Numbered from the stretch's first letter, positions 42,564-52,255 are shown. The stretch is 64,000 nucleotides of DNA from 1162T-S-0a-05 sp050299435 (GCA_050299435.1 JBNKVX010000001.1:1-64000), one strand, 5' to 3'. Numbers and translations are program-made. Notes: a model not told the origin generated them from the sequence alone.

Positions 42564-43166
42564 TTAATAATGAAATATTGAGAAGGCTTTGCCTTGGTTA
42601 TCACTCACTTTAAAATCGCCTTTATAGCCACCGGGGATAGGATCATAGACCAGCGCTTTGCTTGCTCCTTCTTCCGAGGTGTAATAAGCCATGACGATTA
42701 ATGCTTTCAACTGGATAAAAAATTGCTTGTCTACGTCTTTGTAGGGGGTGCTACCTTTCGCAAGCGCTTCGGTACATTTCAAACGTTTGTTTTGATTCAG
42801 GGCTTCAAAAGGTTTGTTAGTGTCTGCTTTAGTTAGTATGCAAAAGCGATCTAGTTGGTTAATAAACTTAGCGGCGTCTGCGCGGTCGCTGCAGAATGCA
42901 AGTTCATTATCAATTACTCCGTGAACATCTACTTCGCTTGCACTTGCGGTATCAGTCTTTGGAATAATGATATCAGATATTGCCGCCAAGGCTTTCATTT
43001 GCGCAAGCGATAGAATTTTGCCCGCTTTTATAGTGCCGCCTTTATTACGCGACAGCGAAGCGAAATCGCCAGCCAGAACTGATGGTGATAACAAACTGCC
43101 ACATACAGCAGTTAATGTAATTAGAAATTCTCGACGGGAGGAGTCGAAGAGATTATTTTTGTTCAC
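42564..43166 (-). CDS. Gluconate 2-dehydrogenase subunit 3-family protein (Tat-exported small subunit)
   Basis: 200 residues. I start at GTG 43166 because GGAGAAGG precedes it; an upstream ATG in the same frame at 43202 would add 12 residues and has no ribosome binding site. The N-terminus SSRREFLITLTAVCG holds the twin-Arg signal (RR). The mature domain has 'LAAISDIIIPKTDTASASEVDVHG', the family core, and ends with a YYTSEEGASKALVYDPIPGG stretch. The subunit helps export and stabilise the GMC catalytic subunit, which has no signal of its own (Tat hitch-hiking). 12 bp upstream of it, same operon. Confidence 0.9.
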   Translation of the reverse strand: MNKNNLFDSSRREFLITLTAVCGSLLSPSVLAGDFASLSRNKGGTIKAGKILSLAQMKALAAISDIIIPKTDTASASEVDVHGVIDNELAFCSDRADAAKFINQLDRFCILTKADTNKPFEALNQNKRLKCTEALAKGSTPYKDVDKQFFIQLKALIVMAYYTSEEGASKALVYDPIPGGYKGDFKVSDNQGKAFSIFHY

Positions 43167-43392
43167 ATCCTTCTCCAGTTTTACTCCACAGCGCAAAGCC
43201 AAGCGCGCATTCTAGACCGACTAAATACAATGTACAAACCGGATTGAGGAAGTGTTAGGCATATTTGACATAAATTAATATTAGATAGTGGAAAAGCGAG
43301 AGAATTCGAGAAATCAGCATGTGTTACTGAGCGTTTTTGGCCACAGCAAGATATATAAAGTCAATGTGTATTAGGGCAGCATAGCTAAGTAC

Positions 43393-43411
43393 ACCGGCCT
43401 CGAGGACCGGT
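43393..43411 (-). terminator. Possible hairpin after the GH10 gene
   Basis: ACCGG (43393-43397) and CCGGT (43407-43411) flank the palindrome CCTCGAGG. It lies 28 bp downstream of the GH10 stop on the minus strand. There is no long T-run, so a terminator role is only possible. The rest of the 270-bp gap shows no ORF. Confidence 0.3.
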
Positions 43412-43438
43412 ACATACAAGTAGGTTGATTAACTAAAA

Positions 43439-44578
43439 TTAGGAGCGCAGTTTCTTCACTGCATAATAAGCAGGTTTGGGCTTATACGAACGGTCAAACA
43501 TCAGCGGATAGTTGGTTCGTCCGCGCACAGGGAAATCATTTTTCCACGATTCAATATCGCCAGTTCCCCAAAAAGTAACGCGATCAATTTTATCGCGGTG
43601 TTTCAAAAACAATTTGAAAATCTCTACATAGCGCGCAGTGAGTTTATCCTGCATCTCTTGAGGTAGCCCTTCTGGCCAAGGGTTGAGCTGCTCGGAATAT
43701 TCAAAGTTTTTGGAAATTTCCGCACCGAAAAATTTCCAGGCATTAGGTAGCACATCGACATCCAATTCGGTGATGTGCACTCGCATACCCGTTTTGGCAT
43801 AGGCCACAATGCTGTCTTCAAATTCCTTCAGATCAGGGTAGCCCAAACCAATATGTCCTTGCATGCCTACACCACTGATAGGCAATCCACGTTTTTTAGC
43901 GCCTTCAATCCAATTGACAAGGAATTCGCGTTTCCCGGGTTTGTGCATGTTGTAATCGTTGTATAGCAGTCGCGCTTTGGGGTCGACATCATGCGCCAGT
44001 CGGAAAGCCAGATCCATAAAGTCTTCGCCAATGATCTTATACCAAGGGCTGAGGCGCCATCCTTTGTCTTCGTCGATGGACTCATTGACTACATCCCAGG
44101 CCCAAAATTTTTCTTTGTAACGCCCAACCAGAGTGCTGATATGATCTTGCATGCGTTTGATCATGGTGGCGCGGTCAACAAAATTGCCTTTTTTATCTGT
44201 AAAGCCACCTTCGCCCATCTGCGAATGCCAAACCAGAACGTGGCCCACCAGTTTCATGTCGTGCTTCAGGCCGAAATCCACAAACTTATCGGGAATGTCA
44301 AAATTCCATTTGTCGTGCTTGGGGTGCACGCGTTCCCACTTCATTTCGTTTTCCATGGTCATGGAATTAAATTCTTTTGCCAGCAGGGAAAGAAATTCCG
44401 GGCGCGCTTCTTCCATGTTTTTCTTGCTCATGATCGAACCGATCAGAAAGTCATCTTTAAAGCTGTCCTTGAGTCCTGTGGTATTTAGGGCTTCAGCAAG
44501 GGCTCTTTGTTGGGCAAAAAATAGGGCGGTGCTCAATGCACTGGTTTTTGCGATAAATTGTCGACGTGTGATGCTCAT
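43439..44578 (-). CDS. GH10 endo-beta-1,4-xylanase, Tat-exported
   Basis: 379 residues from ATG 44578, five bases after the GH9 stop; an in-frame ATG at 44593 overlapping GH9 is possible. SITRRQFIAKTSALSTALFF is a Tat signal (R5-R6), unusual for a xylanase. The single catalytic GH10 TIM barrel has DFLIGSIM at the start, W-x-H-S region LVGHVLVWHSQ, acid/base E166 in DVVNESIDE, and nucleophile E271 in HITELDVDV. No binding module. Short for marine xylanases and similar to intracellular/periplasmic GH10 enzymes acting on xylo-oligosaccharides. Second gene of the GH9-GH10 operon. Confidence 0.94.
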   Translation of the reverse strand: MSITRRQFIAKTSALSTALFFAQQRALAEALNTTGLKDSFKDDFLIGSIMSKKNMEEARPEFLSLLAKEFNSMTMENEMKWERVHPKHDKWNFDIPDKFVDFGLKHDMKLVGHVLVWHSQMGEGGFTDKKGNFVDRATMIKRMQDHISTLVGRYKEKFWAWDVVNESIDEDKGWRLSPWYKIIGEDFMDLAFRLAHDVDPKARLLYNDYNMHKPGKREFLVNWIEGAKKRGLPISGVGMQGHIGLGYPDLKEFEDSIVAYAKTGMRVHITELDVDVLPNAWKFFGAEISKNFEYSEQLNPWPEGLPQEMQDKLTARYVEIFKLFLKHRDKIDRVTFWGTGDIESWKNDFPVRGRTNYPLMFDRSYKPKPAYYAVKKLRS

Positions 44579-44582
44579 TAAT

Positions 44583-47084
44583 TCATTTCCCATTGAGTAA
44601 AGTTTCGACGGCGTGGGCCAGGAAAATATAGCTTGCGCCTAAGTTGATTACATATTCGTTTTCACCCCATAGAAAGGGCCAGTCTTCCTTATTCTCAGGA
44701 AAATCCGGTTTAAGAATTAACACTCCGGGGACAATCCCGCCTGCAATAAATGAAAAATCCGCACGGTTCATTCCGTAGGCGACAGTTTTGGAGTGAACGC
44801 CTACGCCAGATACAAAGGATATTGATCCACCTGGGTGTGTCCCTAAAATATAGTTCAAGCCACGAAAGACATCTTCCTTTTCAATAAGATCTGGGAAATA
44901 CAGGTGCAAGTAGTAATTCGTGGTTGCCATTCCAATAACCGCACCGTTACCAGCCCAGCCGCCTTCGGTGATAAGCACGCCAAAGGGGTTCTGATTTTTA
45001 ATGTTTTCAATGGCTGCTTTGTGTTTTACCGTTAATTCACGGATTTTTTCTTTGTAGGAGGCATCCATATAGGGCAGGGCACGTGCCGCCAGCGTCGCGG
45101 TGAAGGCAAAACTCTTTTCGATATCAGCTAAGTGTTCCAGCAAAACCGTCTTGTATTGTTTATCGCCGGTGGTGCTGAGTAATTCAAGCGCTGCAGTTAT
45201 TTTTTCGATTACCAGGGGGCCACCGGTTGTATTGCCGTGCATGAATATCAGGGGATCCCGGTTTTGTTCTTTTTGCCAAGCCCTTATGGCTGTGTCCAGG
45301 CACTCTTGCGCGAGTTTGTCGTTATATCCCTTTAAGGCTCGGCTCGCGGCAGCAAGCGCGGCGATTGAACCGTAATTGAGGGCCGTTGTTTCTGTTGTGA
45401 ATGCCCAGCGATCATCGAACTTACCGCTTTCTACGCCATTACTTTCCAGTTCCTTCAGGTCCGGGTTGTAGATCAGGTTGTCCGTCATGGTGAGACCGTC
45501 ACCGAGGTGAGTGTATTGGCTGAGATCGGGCACAATAATACCTGGGATGGCATGCCCAACAGCGCGAAACTGGGCAATAAGCGCAAGCGTCCCATGTTCT
45601 ATTTGTTGAAGAATATCTGGCTTGCCATCAGGAACATGCAGGTCCACAAATTTAGCGGGATAGTCGACCAGGGTATTGTCTCTCAGAGGTCGAAAGTTTT
45701 CCCATACCTCGACCAGGCCTTGCACCGCACGGTATTGGCTTTGAGTGCGAATGTCGTAGTCCCCGGCATCGTACCAACCGCCGATGTTCAGCCCGGGAAT
45801 ATGTTCGCCGGGTTTATAGGCTGTATCGCTTGTCGGCCCCTGAGCATAAAGATCAAAGTGTTCGTGATTCACCGGCGCTTGCAGTGCGTCATCCAGGTGT
45901 GATGCGCCATGCCAAACACGATAGGCTTCGTTAACAAGCACGTGATCCATTTGTACCGGGAAAAATATATCCAGAGTGGGCTGCCACGCAGCTTGGTATA
46001 GATGGTCTGCAATTTGAAATGGATGACCGGAGTACTTGCCAAAGTGGATTTGATAAATGCCCGGTTTTTTAACTTCAGAAAAGTCGAAGCTTAAATAGTC
46101 GTAACGCTTATAGCGGCCCCAATATTTACCTTCCGCTTTTTTGACCAGTTTGTGTTTGCCATTTTGGTCAATGCGGAACAGCTTGATGGTTTTATCAAAA
46201 TTAGGACTTTTTAAACTCAATTTGTCCAATTCAACAAAAGCCTGTTTTTTTTGCTTTGGATGGTAACCTAGTTGAGAGTGACTGATAACCGGCTCTCTAA
46301 GCCACGATGGAACGGTGTTGGCGTGCAGGCTCCATTTTAAAACTGTGCCTTTTTTATTCGCCGGCAATAATTCACGCACAACAAACCAGCCATTTTGCGC
46401 TTTGCCGCGTCCATCAAATAAAGCGAGCTGGCCGGAGTTGCTATGTATGCTTATGCGCTTTTCTTCTTGTGTCGGTGCGAGAGTGAGTCGTTTGGCTGTG
46501 GCTAAGGGGCTTGGGGCCTGGACGCCATTTTGTTCTTTTGGGCCACTGGGATAGCGAGGGAAATAGCCAGGTTTATTGTCAGCAATGAAGGTTGATTCAA
46601 AATAGCGTGCGGGTAGAAATTCAAGATTGAATCCGGCTTTCCCTTCCAGTGGCTTCGGAAGGGCTTGCGGCAGGATGACTTCAATGAGTAATTTTTCACC
46701 TTCGGCAGTGGCGCGAATGGAGTAGGCAAAGTTGTCGTTGGGATAGCGAAGAAAAGCTTCAATCGATTGTTTTTCTCTATCGACTTTGCGCTCGACAAAT
46801 TCGGGAATCGCATCCCACTGTTCGGGGGTGCTATGTAAACGCACATCGCCATTGGTGGCAGTACGCACACCATGATGAATCAGTTCAATGCCACTGATTT
46901 TTGAATCGCTAAAGAGCCCGTTATACCAATTGCTAAATACAAAAGCGTTGACTCCCTGTTTTTCAAAATATTCCTGGTCATTGAGTTTTAAAGGTGTCTC
47001 CTTATTTTTGGCGAGTACCCAATTAGCGCTAAAAGCTAATAATAGAAGAAGTGAAAGGGTACACAAGCGCTTATGAATTATCAT
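44583..47084 (-). CDS. GH9 family glycoside hydrolase with N-terminal Ig-like region
   Basis: 833 residues with a signal peptide (1-25, LLLLLAFSANWVLA). Residues about 30-265 are an N-terminal region of unclear family. An Ig-like CelD_N domain follows (about 268-360, SHSQLGYHPKQKKQAFVELD, PGIYQIHFGKYSGHPF), typical of theme-B and exo-acting GH9. The catalytic (alpha/alpha)6 barrel then spans about 362-833, with GGWYDAGDYD (435-444, D439/D442 as base) and the acid E810 in WGENEYVINLGA. Could be an endoglucanase, cellobiohydrolase or exo-glucosaminidase; the C-terminal VINLGASY version does not decide. Directly upstream of the GH10 xylanase gene, so both are coexpressed. Confidence 0.88.
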   Translation of the reverse strand: MIIHKRLCTLSLLLLLAFSANWVLAKNKETPLKLNDQEYFEKQGVNAFVFSNWYNGLFSDSKISGIELIHHGVRTATNGDVRLHSTPEQWDAIPEFVERKVDREKQSIEAFLRYPNDNFAYSIRATAEGEKLLIEVILPQALPKPLEGKAGFNLEFLPARYFESTFIADNKPGYFPRYPSGPKEQNGVQAPSPLATAKRLTLAPTQEEKRISIHSNSGQLALFDGRGKAQNGWFVVRELLPANKKGTVLKWSLHANTVPSWLREPVISHSQLGYHPKQKKQAFVELDKLSLKSPNFDKTIKLFRIDQNGKHKLVKKAEGKYWGRYKRYDYLSFDFSEVKKPGIYQIHFGKYSGHPFQIADHLYQAAWQPTLDIFFPVQMDHVLVNEAYRVWHGASHLDDALQAPVNHEHFDLYAQGPTSDTAYKPGEHIPGLNIGGWYDAGDYDIRTQSQYRAVQGLVEVWENFRPLRDNTLVDYPAKFVDLHVPDGKPDILQQIEHGTLALIAQFRAVGHAIPGIIVPDLSQYTHLGDGLTMTDNLIYNPDLKELESNGVESGKFDDRWAFTTETTALNYGSIAALAAASRALKGYNDKLAQECLDTAIRAWQKEQNRDPLIFMHGNTTGGPLVIEKITAALELLSTTGDKQYKTVLLEHLADIEKSFAFTATLAARALPYMDASYKEKIRELTVKHKAAIENIKNQNPFGVLITEGGWAGNGAVIGMATTNYYLHLYFPDLIEKEDVFRGLNYILGTHPGGSISFVSGVGVHSKTVAYGMNRADFSFIAGGIVPGVLILKPDFPENKEDWPFLWGENEYVINLGASYIFLAHAVETLLNGK

Positions 47085-47205
47085 TGTTTGAACTCGGGAG
47101 ATTTAATTTATAATGTTTCTGAACTGCCTTAGTCTACCCAGTATTAAGTATAATTATGGTTAAAATGACTATAAACCCATTAATGAGCCGTTTCGGTAAA
47201 TTTAT

Positions 47206-48285
47206 ATGAATAAGAATAGCGGTACATTTCTTTACAGGCGCTTAAGTTTGATGTTTTCTATTTTAATTTTATCGTCCTCGATTTTGGTTGGATGTGGCAA
47301 GAACGACGAAAGCGCACCAGCCGAGCAGCAAGTTTATTTATCCGGGAGAATAGATAAAAGCGACGAAAATTCTCCGGTAATCATTTGGCAGGGCACTCAG
47401 ATTGAATTTTCTGTGCGAGGCGCTGATTACGTCGATTTGTTGTTCTCTAGAAAATCTGGACAGGTCTATTTCAATTTGTACATCGGAGATAAATTAGAAT
47501 TATTTATCCCCGAACAAGGCGCAAATAGAATTGAGCTACCAGATAGTGTTACGGCCACTCATATAAAATTGATTAAACGCAATGAAGCATCAAGTGGGAG
47601 CATCGCTTTTGATGGTATTGATTTGCCCAAAGGGGGGAGAACCAATGATATCCCGGATACGGGTGATCGCTTAAAGTTTTTGTTTTTTGGTGATTCGATT
47701 ACCGCCGGAGCCTGCAATGAAGATGGCTCGGAAGATCAATGGGAAGATATGAGTACACACAATGCCTTGAGAAGTTATGCGGCTTTAACGGCAGAAAATT
47801 TTTCTGCGGAGTACCAAAATATATCTGTGAGCGGAATGGGAATTTCTGTGGGTTACACCGAATCCAAATTTCCGGAGACCTGGAATAAACTTTATCCCTA
47901 TGGTGATTCAATTGTTGCCGATCTCAGTGAATTTCAACCCGATTTTGTTTTTATCAATCTGGGGGAAAATGATGATTCCTGGAGCACCAACCGCGGCACA
48001 CAATTTCCACTGGACTATATAAATCGCTATATCGCAATGGTTAAGGCCATGCGCAAGGCCTATCCTGATGCCCATTTTGTAATATTGCGCGGTGGTATGT
48101 ACGGTGGTAAAAAAAGTCAGAGGCTCATTGAGCCATGGAAAAAGGTCGTCGAATCATTGGAAGAACAAGACAGTAATTTGAGCCACTATGTTTTTCGGCA
48201 TTGGAGCAGTTTGCATCCCCGTGTTAAAGATCATGAGCGCATGGCTGCTGAACTCAGTGCCTGGTTAGAAAAACGCATTCAATAA
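47206..48285 (+). CDS. CE2-family acetyl-xylan esterase, lipoprotein
   Basis: 359 residues. Lipoprotein signal with Cys30 (SSSILVGC). Residues about 40-145 form the N-terminal jelly-roll of CE2; the rest is an SGNH/GDSL esterase with nucleophile S164 in FGDSITAG, block III-like FVFINLGENDD and catalytic H337 in SSLHPRVKDH. The Asp normally three residues before the His is Ser/Leu here, as expected for CE2, which uses a Ser-His dyad. Removes O-acetyl groups from xylan or glucomannan so that GH10 and GH9 can act. Divergent from the GH9-GH10 operon, 121 bp apart, so possibly co-regulated. Confidence 0.9.
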   Translation: MNKNSGTFLYRRLSLMFSILILSSSILVGCGKNDESAPAEQQVYLSGRIDKSDENSPVIIWQGTQIEFSVRGADYVDLLFSRKSGQVYFNLYIGDKLELFIPEQGANRIELPDSVTATHIKLIKRNEASSGSIAFDGIDLPKGGRTNDIPDTGDRLKFLFFGDSITAGACNEDGSEDQWEDMSTHNALRSYAALTAENFSAEYQNISVSGMGISVGYTESKFPETWNKLYPYGDSIVADLSEFQPDFVFINLGENDDSWSTNRGTQFPLDYINRYIAMVKAMRKAYPDAHFVILRGGMYGGKKSQRLIEPWKKVVESLEEQDSNLSHYVFRHWSSLHPRVKDHERMAAELSAWLEKRIQ

Positions 48286-48307
48286 TCCACTTTAGGCTGA
48301 CGCCTAT

Positions 48308-50443
48308 TTACGATTTGGGAATTGGACGGCGCTTGCTGCCTCGCGCGGGTCGACTTACCTGAGTCTGATGTCGGGCTTTGAATTTTTGTTGCTTGTTTTC
48401 TGGAGGAACCAGGTGAGACTTGCCTTCACCGATTAAATCTGTGCGCCCCATATTGCTTAACGCTTCTCGCAGTAAGTCCCAACTTCGCGGATCATGATAC
48501 CGCAAAAATGCCTTTTGAATGCGACGTTGTTTTTCATCTTTGGGCGTGTAAATTTTTTCCGATTTGTAACGCAAGGGTTTTAGGGGATTGCGGTCGGAGT
48601 GATACATCGCAGTGGCAAGTGACATCGGAGAAGGATAAAAAGTCTGTACCTGGTCAACATTAAAGTTATTGCGTTTAAGCCACAAAGCCAAGTTCATCAT
48701 ATCTTCATCGGTGCAGCCAGGATGAGCAGCAATAAAGTAAGGGATGAGATATTGTTTTTTCCCCGCTTCTTTGGAGTATTTTTTAAACATCTTTTCAAAG
48801 CGGTCATAGCTTCCCATGCCGGGCTTCATCATCATATCCAAAGTGGCTGACTCACTGTGTTCGGGTGCAATTTTTAAATAGCCACCAACGTGGTGAGTCA
48901 CCAATTCTTTTACATACTCTGGATCCTCTACGGCGAGGTCATAACGCAAACCGGATGCAATAGAAACAGTGTGCACACCTTCAATAGCCCGCGCTTTTCT
49001 ATAAAGTTGAGTGGTCGGACTGTGATCGGTATTTAAATTGACGCAGATTTCGGGGTAAACACAACTGAGTTTTCGGCAAGAGGCCTGAATTTTTGGGTCC
49101 TTGCAATTAAGCGTATACATATTGGAAGTTGGGCCACCTAAATCCGAGATCGCCCCGGTAAATCCTGGGACTTTTTCTTTGATGTCTTCGATTTCTTTTA
49201 AAATGGATTCGTGTGAACGACTCTGAATGACGCGACCTTCGTGTTCGGTTATCGAACAAAAAGTACAGCCGCCAAAACAACCGCGCATAATGTTCACCGA
49301 AGTTTTAATCATGTCGTAAGCAGGAATACGTATTCCCTTGTATTTTGGGTGCGGTACACGTTGATAGGGGAAACCAAACACATAATCCATTTCCTCTGTT
49401 TCCAGAGGAATAGGTGGAGGATTAACCCACACTTCTTTAGGGCCGTGTTTCTGCACAAGCGCTCGTGCATTTTGAGGGTTGGCTTCCTGGTGCAAAATCC
49501 GTGATGCATGTGCATAGAGCGCGGAATCTTTGGAGACTTTTTCAAATGAAGGTAGGCGAATACACGTGCGCTCAGGATCGAGGTTTTTTTCCTGGCGTCT
49601 CAATGGCAGCGGCACAATGCGCACGACTTGAATTTCGTTATCCTTGCCTGGTGTTACATCCTTTGAGGTTTGTCCGGGCTGATATTCGTAGGGATTGGGT
49701 ATAGCATCAAGTTTACCGGGCCAATCTATGCGCGTGGAATCCAGTTCTGTGTAGCCGCCTGGCACGTGGTCGCGTATTAAAGTCGTGCCGCGCAAATCTA
49801 CTATGTGCTTGATGTCTTCGCCCTGTGCAAGACGGTGGGTGAGTTCTATCAATGCTCGCTCGGCATTGCCATAAAGTAAAATATCGGCTGCCGCATCAAT
49901 CAGAATGGAGCGTCTGACTTCTTTGCTCCAGTAATCGTACTGAGCAATTCGTCGCAAACTCGCTTCGATACCGCCAATAACGACGGGCACGTCTTTCCAG
50001 GCTTCGCGACATTTTTGGCTGTAAACAATCACGGCCCTGTCTGGTCTCTTGCCAGCATCGCCATTGGGGGTGTAGGCATCGTCGTTTCGCACTTTCAAAT
50101 CTGCGGTGTAATGATTGATGAGCGAATCCATGTTGCCGGCAGTGATACCAAAATACAGATTGGGTTTGCCAAGTGCTGTAAAAGCATCGGTGTTGCGCCA
50201 GTTGGGCTGATCGATGATGCCAACCCTAAACCCTTGGGCTTCCAGCAAGCGTCCCATAACAGCCATTCCAAAACTGGGATGATCAATATAAGCATCACCT
50301 GTAACCAGAATTACATCACAGCTATCCCAGCCCAAGACGTCCATTTCCTCGCGACTGGTGGGCAGAAATGGCGCAATGCCGAAGCACTCCGCCCAGTAGA
50401 GGGGGTAGGAATTGAGTAGACGCGCTTTTTTAACCGCAATCAT
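48308..50443 (-). CDS. ygiQ: YgiQ-family radical SAM protein
   Basis: 711 residues. It starts with the family's N-terminal cobalamin-binding-like domain (about 22-330, GWDSCDVILVTGDAYIDHPS). The radical SAM core has the cluster motif C-x3-C-x2-C in RGCFGGCTFCSITEHEG (about 392-408). The C-terminal part DLLREALSNMGRTDLIG with a basic tail is normal for the family. Function is not known experimentally; it is widely conserved as UPF0313. No linked partner genes. Cytoplasmic. Confidence 0.93.
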   Translation of the reverse strand: MIAVKKARLLNSYPLYWAECFGIAPFLPTSREEMDVLGWDSCDVILVTGDAYIDHPSFGMAVMGRLLEAQGFRVGIIDQPNWRNTDAFTALGKPNLYFGITAGNMDSLINHYTADLKVRNDDAYTPNGDAGKRPDRAVIVYSQKCREAWKDVPVVIGGIEASLRRIAQYDYWSKEVRRSILIDAAADILLYGNAERALIELTHRLAQGEDIKHIVDLRGTTLIRDHVPGGYTELDSTRIDWPGKLDAIPNPYEYQPGQTSKDVTPGKDNEIQVVRIVPLPLRRQEKNLDPERTCIRLPSFEKVSKDSALYAHASRILHQEANPQNARALVQKHGPKEVWVNPPPIPLETEEMDYVFGFPYQRVPHPKYKGIRIPAYDMIKTSVNIMRGCFGGCTFCSITEHEGRVIQSRSHESILKEIEDIKEKVPGFTGAISDLGGPTSNMYTLNCKDPKIQASCRKLSCVYPEICVNLNTDHSPTTQLYRKARAIEGVHTVSIASGLRYDLAVEDPEYVKELVTHHVGGYLKIAPEHSESATLDMMMKPGMGSYDRFEKMFKKYSKEAGKKQYLIPYFIAAHPGCTDEDMMNLALWLKRNNFNVDQVQTFYPSPMSLATAMYHSDRNPLKPLRYKSEKIYTPKDEKQRRIQKAFLRYHDPRSWDLLREALSNMGRTDLIGEGKSHLVPPENKQQKFKARHQTQVSRPARGSKRRPIPKS

Positions 50444-50544
50444 ATAAAGTTTTCAGCTTAGCTGACTTCGTTGTGACAAGGGGCTGATATTATAGGGGAG
50501 TGACGATTCAGTAACAGCAAACTTCTAATAACAAGATTAAAACT

Positions 50545-51543
50545 ATGACTGCGACTCTGCTCTCCACCCCGTTTCCCGCCTCTATAGCAATGATGGAAAG
50601 TGCTGCGGAAGAGGTGGTAAATGCGGTTTCCAGGGCTTTGCAAGTTGAGCAGCCAGTCTGGTTGGCAACCGTTCTGAGTACCTGGGGGAGTGCACCCCGT
50701 GCACCAGGATCCATGATGATGTGGAGCCCAACAACGGGCCTGGTCGGATCGGTTTCCGGGGGATGCATTGAAGAGGATTTGTTAAGGCAGTTTAAAGAAA
50801 ATAATTTTGATTCAGCATTTCCCTGTGAGATTAGCTATGGGGAAAATGAAGAAGATACGCGCGCATTCAAACTCCCTTGCGGGGGAAGATTGCATTTGCT
50901 GATTGAAGGGCTGCACAAAACAAACAGCAAGACGAAATGGCAAGAGCTTGCCAAATGTTTGCACTTGAGAATAGGTTGTGCTCGCAGTGTGGAACGCAAT
51001 ACCGGAAATTGGGAACTAACGAAAGCTCAACCCTTCGCGTTAAAACACAGTGACCGGACTGTGGATATTTATATTGGGCCTTGTCATAAAATTCTAATTG
51101 TTGGTGCAAATCAAATTGCGAGTTACCTTTCTCGTTTCTGTATGGCCCTGAATTACGCGGTCAGTGTTTGTGATCCCAGCGACCAGCTTTCCTCCGAATT
51201 TCCCCTGGATAAAAATAATTTTTATCGCTGCTATCCGGATGGGCTAGTCGATCAAAAATTTAATGACAGTGCGGCAGCGGTCGTTGCTGTTTCGCATGAT
51301 CCCAGATTAGACGATATGGCGCTCATGGAAGCCTTGCCGGGCAAAGCTTTTTATGTGGGGGCAATGGGCTCAAAAAAAACATCGGCTGCTCGACGTAAAC
51401 GTTTAATCGAGCTGGGAATAATTGAAAGCGATTTGGAAAAATTGCGCGCACCTATCGGTTTGGATATCGGAAGTAAGACGCCGGCAGAAATTGCAATCAG
51501 TATCGCAGCAGATTTAGTGCGTGTGAGTAAGCAAGGAGTCTAG
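50545..51543 (+). CDS. XdhC/CoxI-family molybdenum cofactor insertion protein
   Basis: 332 residues. N-terminal XdhC/CoxI domain: WLATVLSTWGSAPRAPGSMM and GSVSGGCIEEDL (about 65-80), whose Cys may carry the sulfurated cofactor. C-terminal Rossmann-like XdhC_C domain: ILIVGANQIASYLSRF and VGAMGSKKTSAARRKRLIELG, ending with IGLDIGSKTPAEIAISIAAD. It matures xanthine-dehydrogenase/CO-dehydrogenase-type molybdoenzymes. No xdhA/B gene is nearby; only the MobA-like gene follows, 3 bp downstream, so the two form a maturation pair. Confidence 0.9.
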   Translation: MTATLLSTPFPASIAMMESAAEEVVNAVSRALQVEQPVWLATVLSTWGSAPRAPGSMMMWSPTTGLVGSVSGGCIEEDLLRQFKENNFDSAFPCEISYGENEEDTRAFKLPCGGRLHLLIEGLHKTNSKTKWQELAKCLHLRIGCARSVERNTGNWELTKAQPFALKHSDRTVDIYIGPCHKILIVGANQIASYLSRFCMALNYAVSVCDPSDQLSSEFPLDKNNFYRCYPDGLVDQKFNDSAAAVVAVSHDPRLDDMALMEALPGKAFYVGAMGSKKTSAARRKRLIELGIIESDLEKLRAPIGLDIGSKTPAEIAISIAADLVRVSKQGV

Positions 51544-51546
51544 GGT

Positions 51547-52209
51547 GTGTTAGAAAGCTCATCAAAATTTCAAGCAGTTTGTATTTTGTTGGCCGCGGGA
51601 TTTTCACGCAGGTATTGTTTGGGTTCGACAGATTCAAATCGGCAAGATGATTTTGCTTTCTATAATAAAAATAAACTTATTGATCGTTTACCAAATGGAA
51701 AAAGTGTTTTGCAGCAAAGCTTGAGTAATATCAAAAACCGCTGTGAACGTTTATTGATTGTGGTTAATTCAAAAGTCGAATCTACACGAGAGCACTTGCT
51801 GGCTTTGCATTTTCCTGCTTCAGCAATTCTTGAATGTCCGTCACGAGGTTTGGGTGAAAGCATTGCTCAGGGCGTGAAGTACAGCAAAAATTCGCAGGGC
51901 TGGCTCATCTTTCTCGCTGATATGCCCTATATTCCCCAGAGCCTACTGGACAATCTTAACGAGGAAATATCACAACATCCAAACAGTATTATCAGGCCCT
52001 TGTTTAGAGACGATAGTCATTCAAAGCCGGGGCATCCTGTTTATTTTCCAGCGTGCTTTTATAATGAATTGTGTGAGCTACAAGGTGAGATGGGTGCAAA
52101 AACCGTCATCGAAAGGCATAATCATTGTTTACGCTATCTTGAGTGCACAAGTAATGAAGCGGCGTGGGATATTGATTTTCACAAAGACTTGGCTCAAAAA
52201 TTAAAATAA
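51547..52209 (+). CDS. MobA/MocA-like molybdopterin nucleotidyltransferase
   Basis: 220 residues from GTG 51547, with AAGGAG twelve bases upstream. Nucleotidyltransferase fold: AVCILLAAGFSRRYCLGSTD has the LAAG-x-S-x-R nucleotide-binding motif with an atypical insertion of about 25 residues, then LIDRLPNGKSVLQQSL, ILECPSRGLGESIAQG and LADMPYIPQSLL (the D-M-P metal motif). Resembles MocA, which makes molybdopterin cytosine dinucleotide, better than MobA, because it follows an XdhC-type gene. Operon with that gene. Confidence 0.85.
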   Translation: MLESSSKFQAVCILLAAGFSRRYCLGSTDSNRQDDFAFYNKNKLIDRLPNGKSVLQQSLSNIKNRCERLLIVVNSKVESTREHLLALHFPASAILECPSRGLGESIAQGVKYSKNSQGWLIFLADMPYIPQSLLDNLNEEISQHPNSIIRPLFRDDSHSKPGHPVYFPACFYNELCELQGEMGAKTVIERHNHCLRYLECTSNEAAWDIDFHKDLAQKLK

Positions 52210-52255
52210 AGCATTGTGTGAGTGGTTTCACTTCCATCTGGCAATCTGGAAATTC

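Noticed and set aside
43990..44600. Long plus-strand frames opposite the GH10 gene
   Set aside because: They are antisense to a clear xylanase with both catalytic Glu residues; composition explains them.
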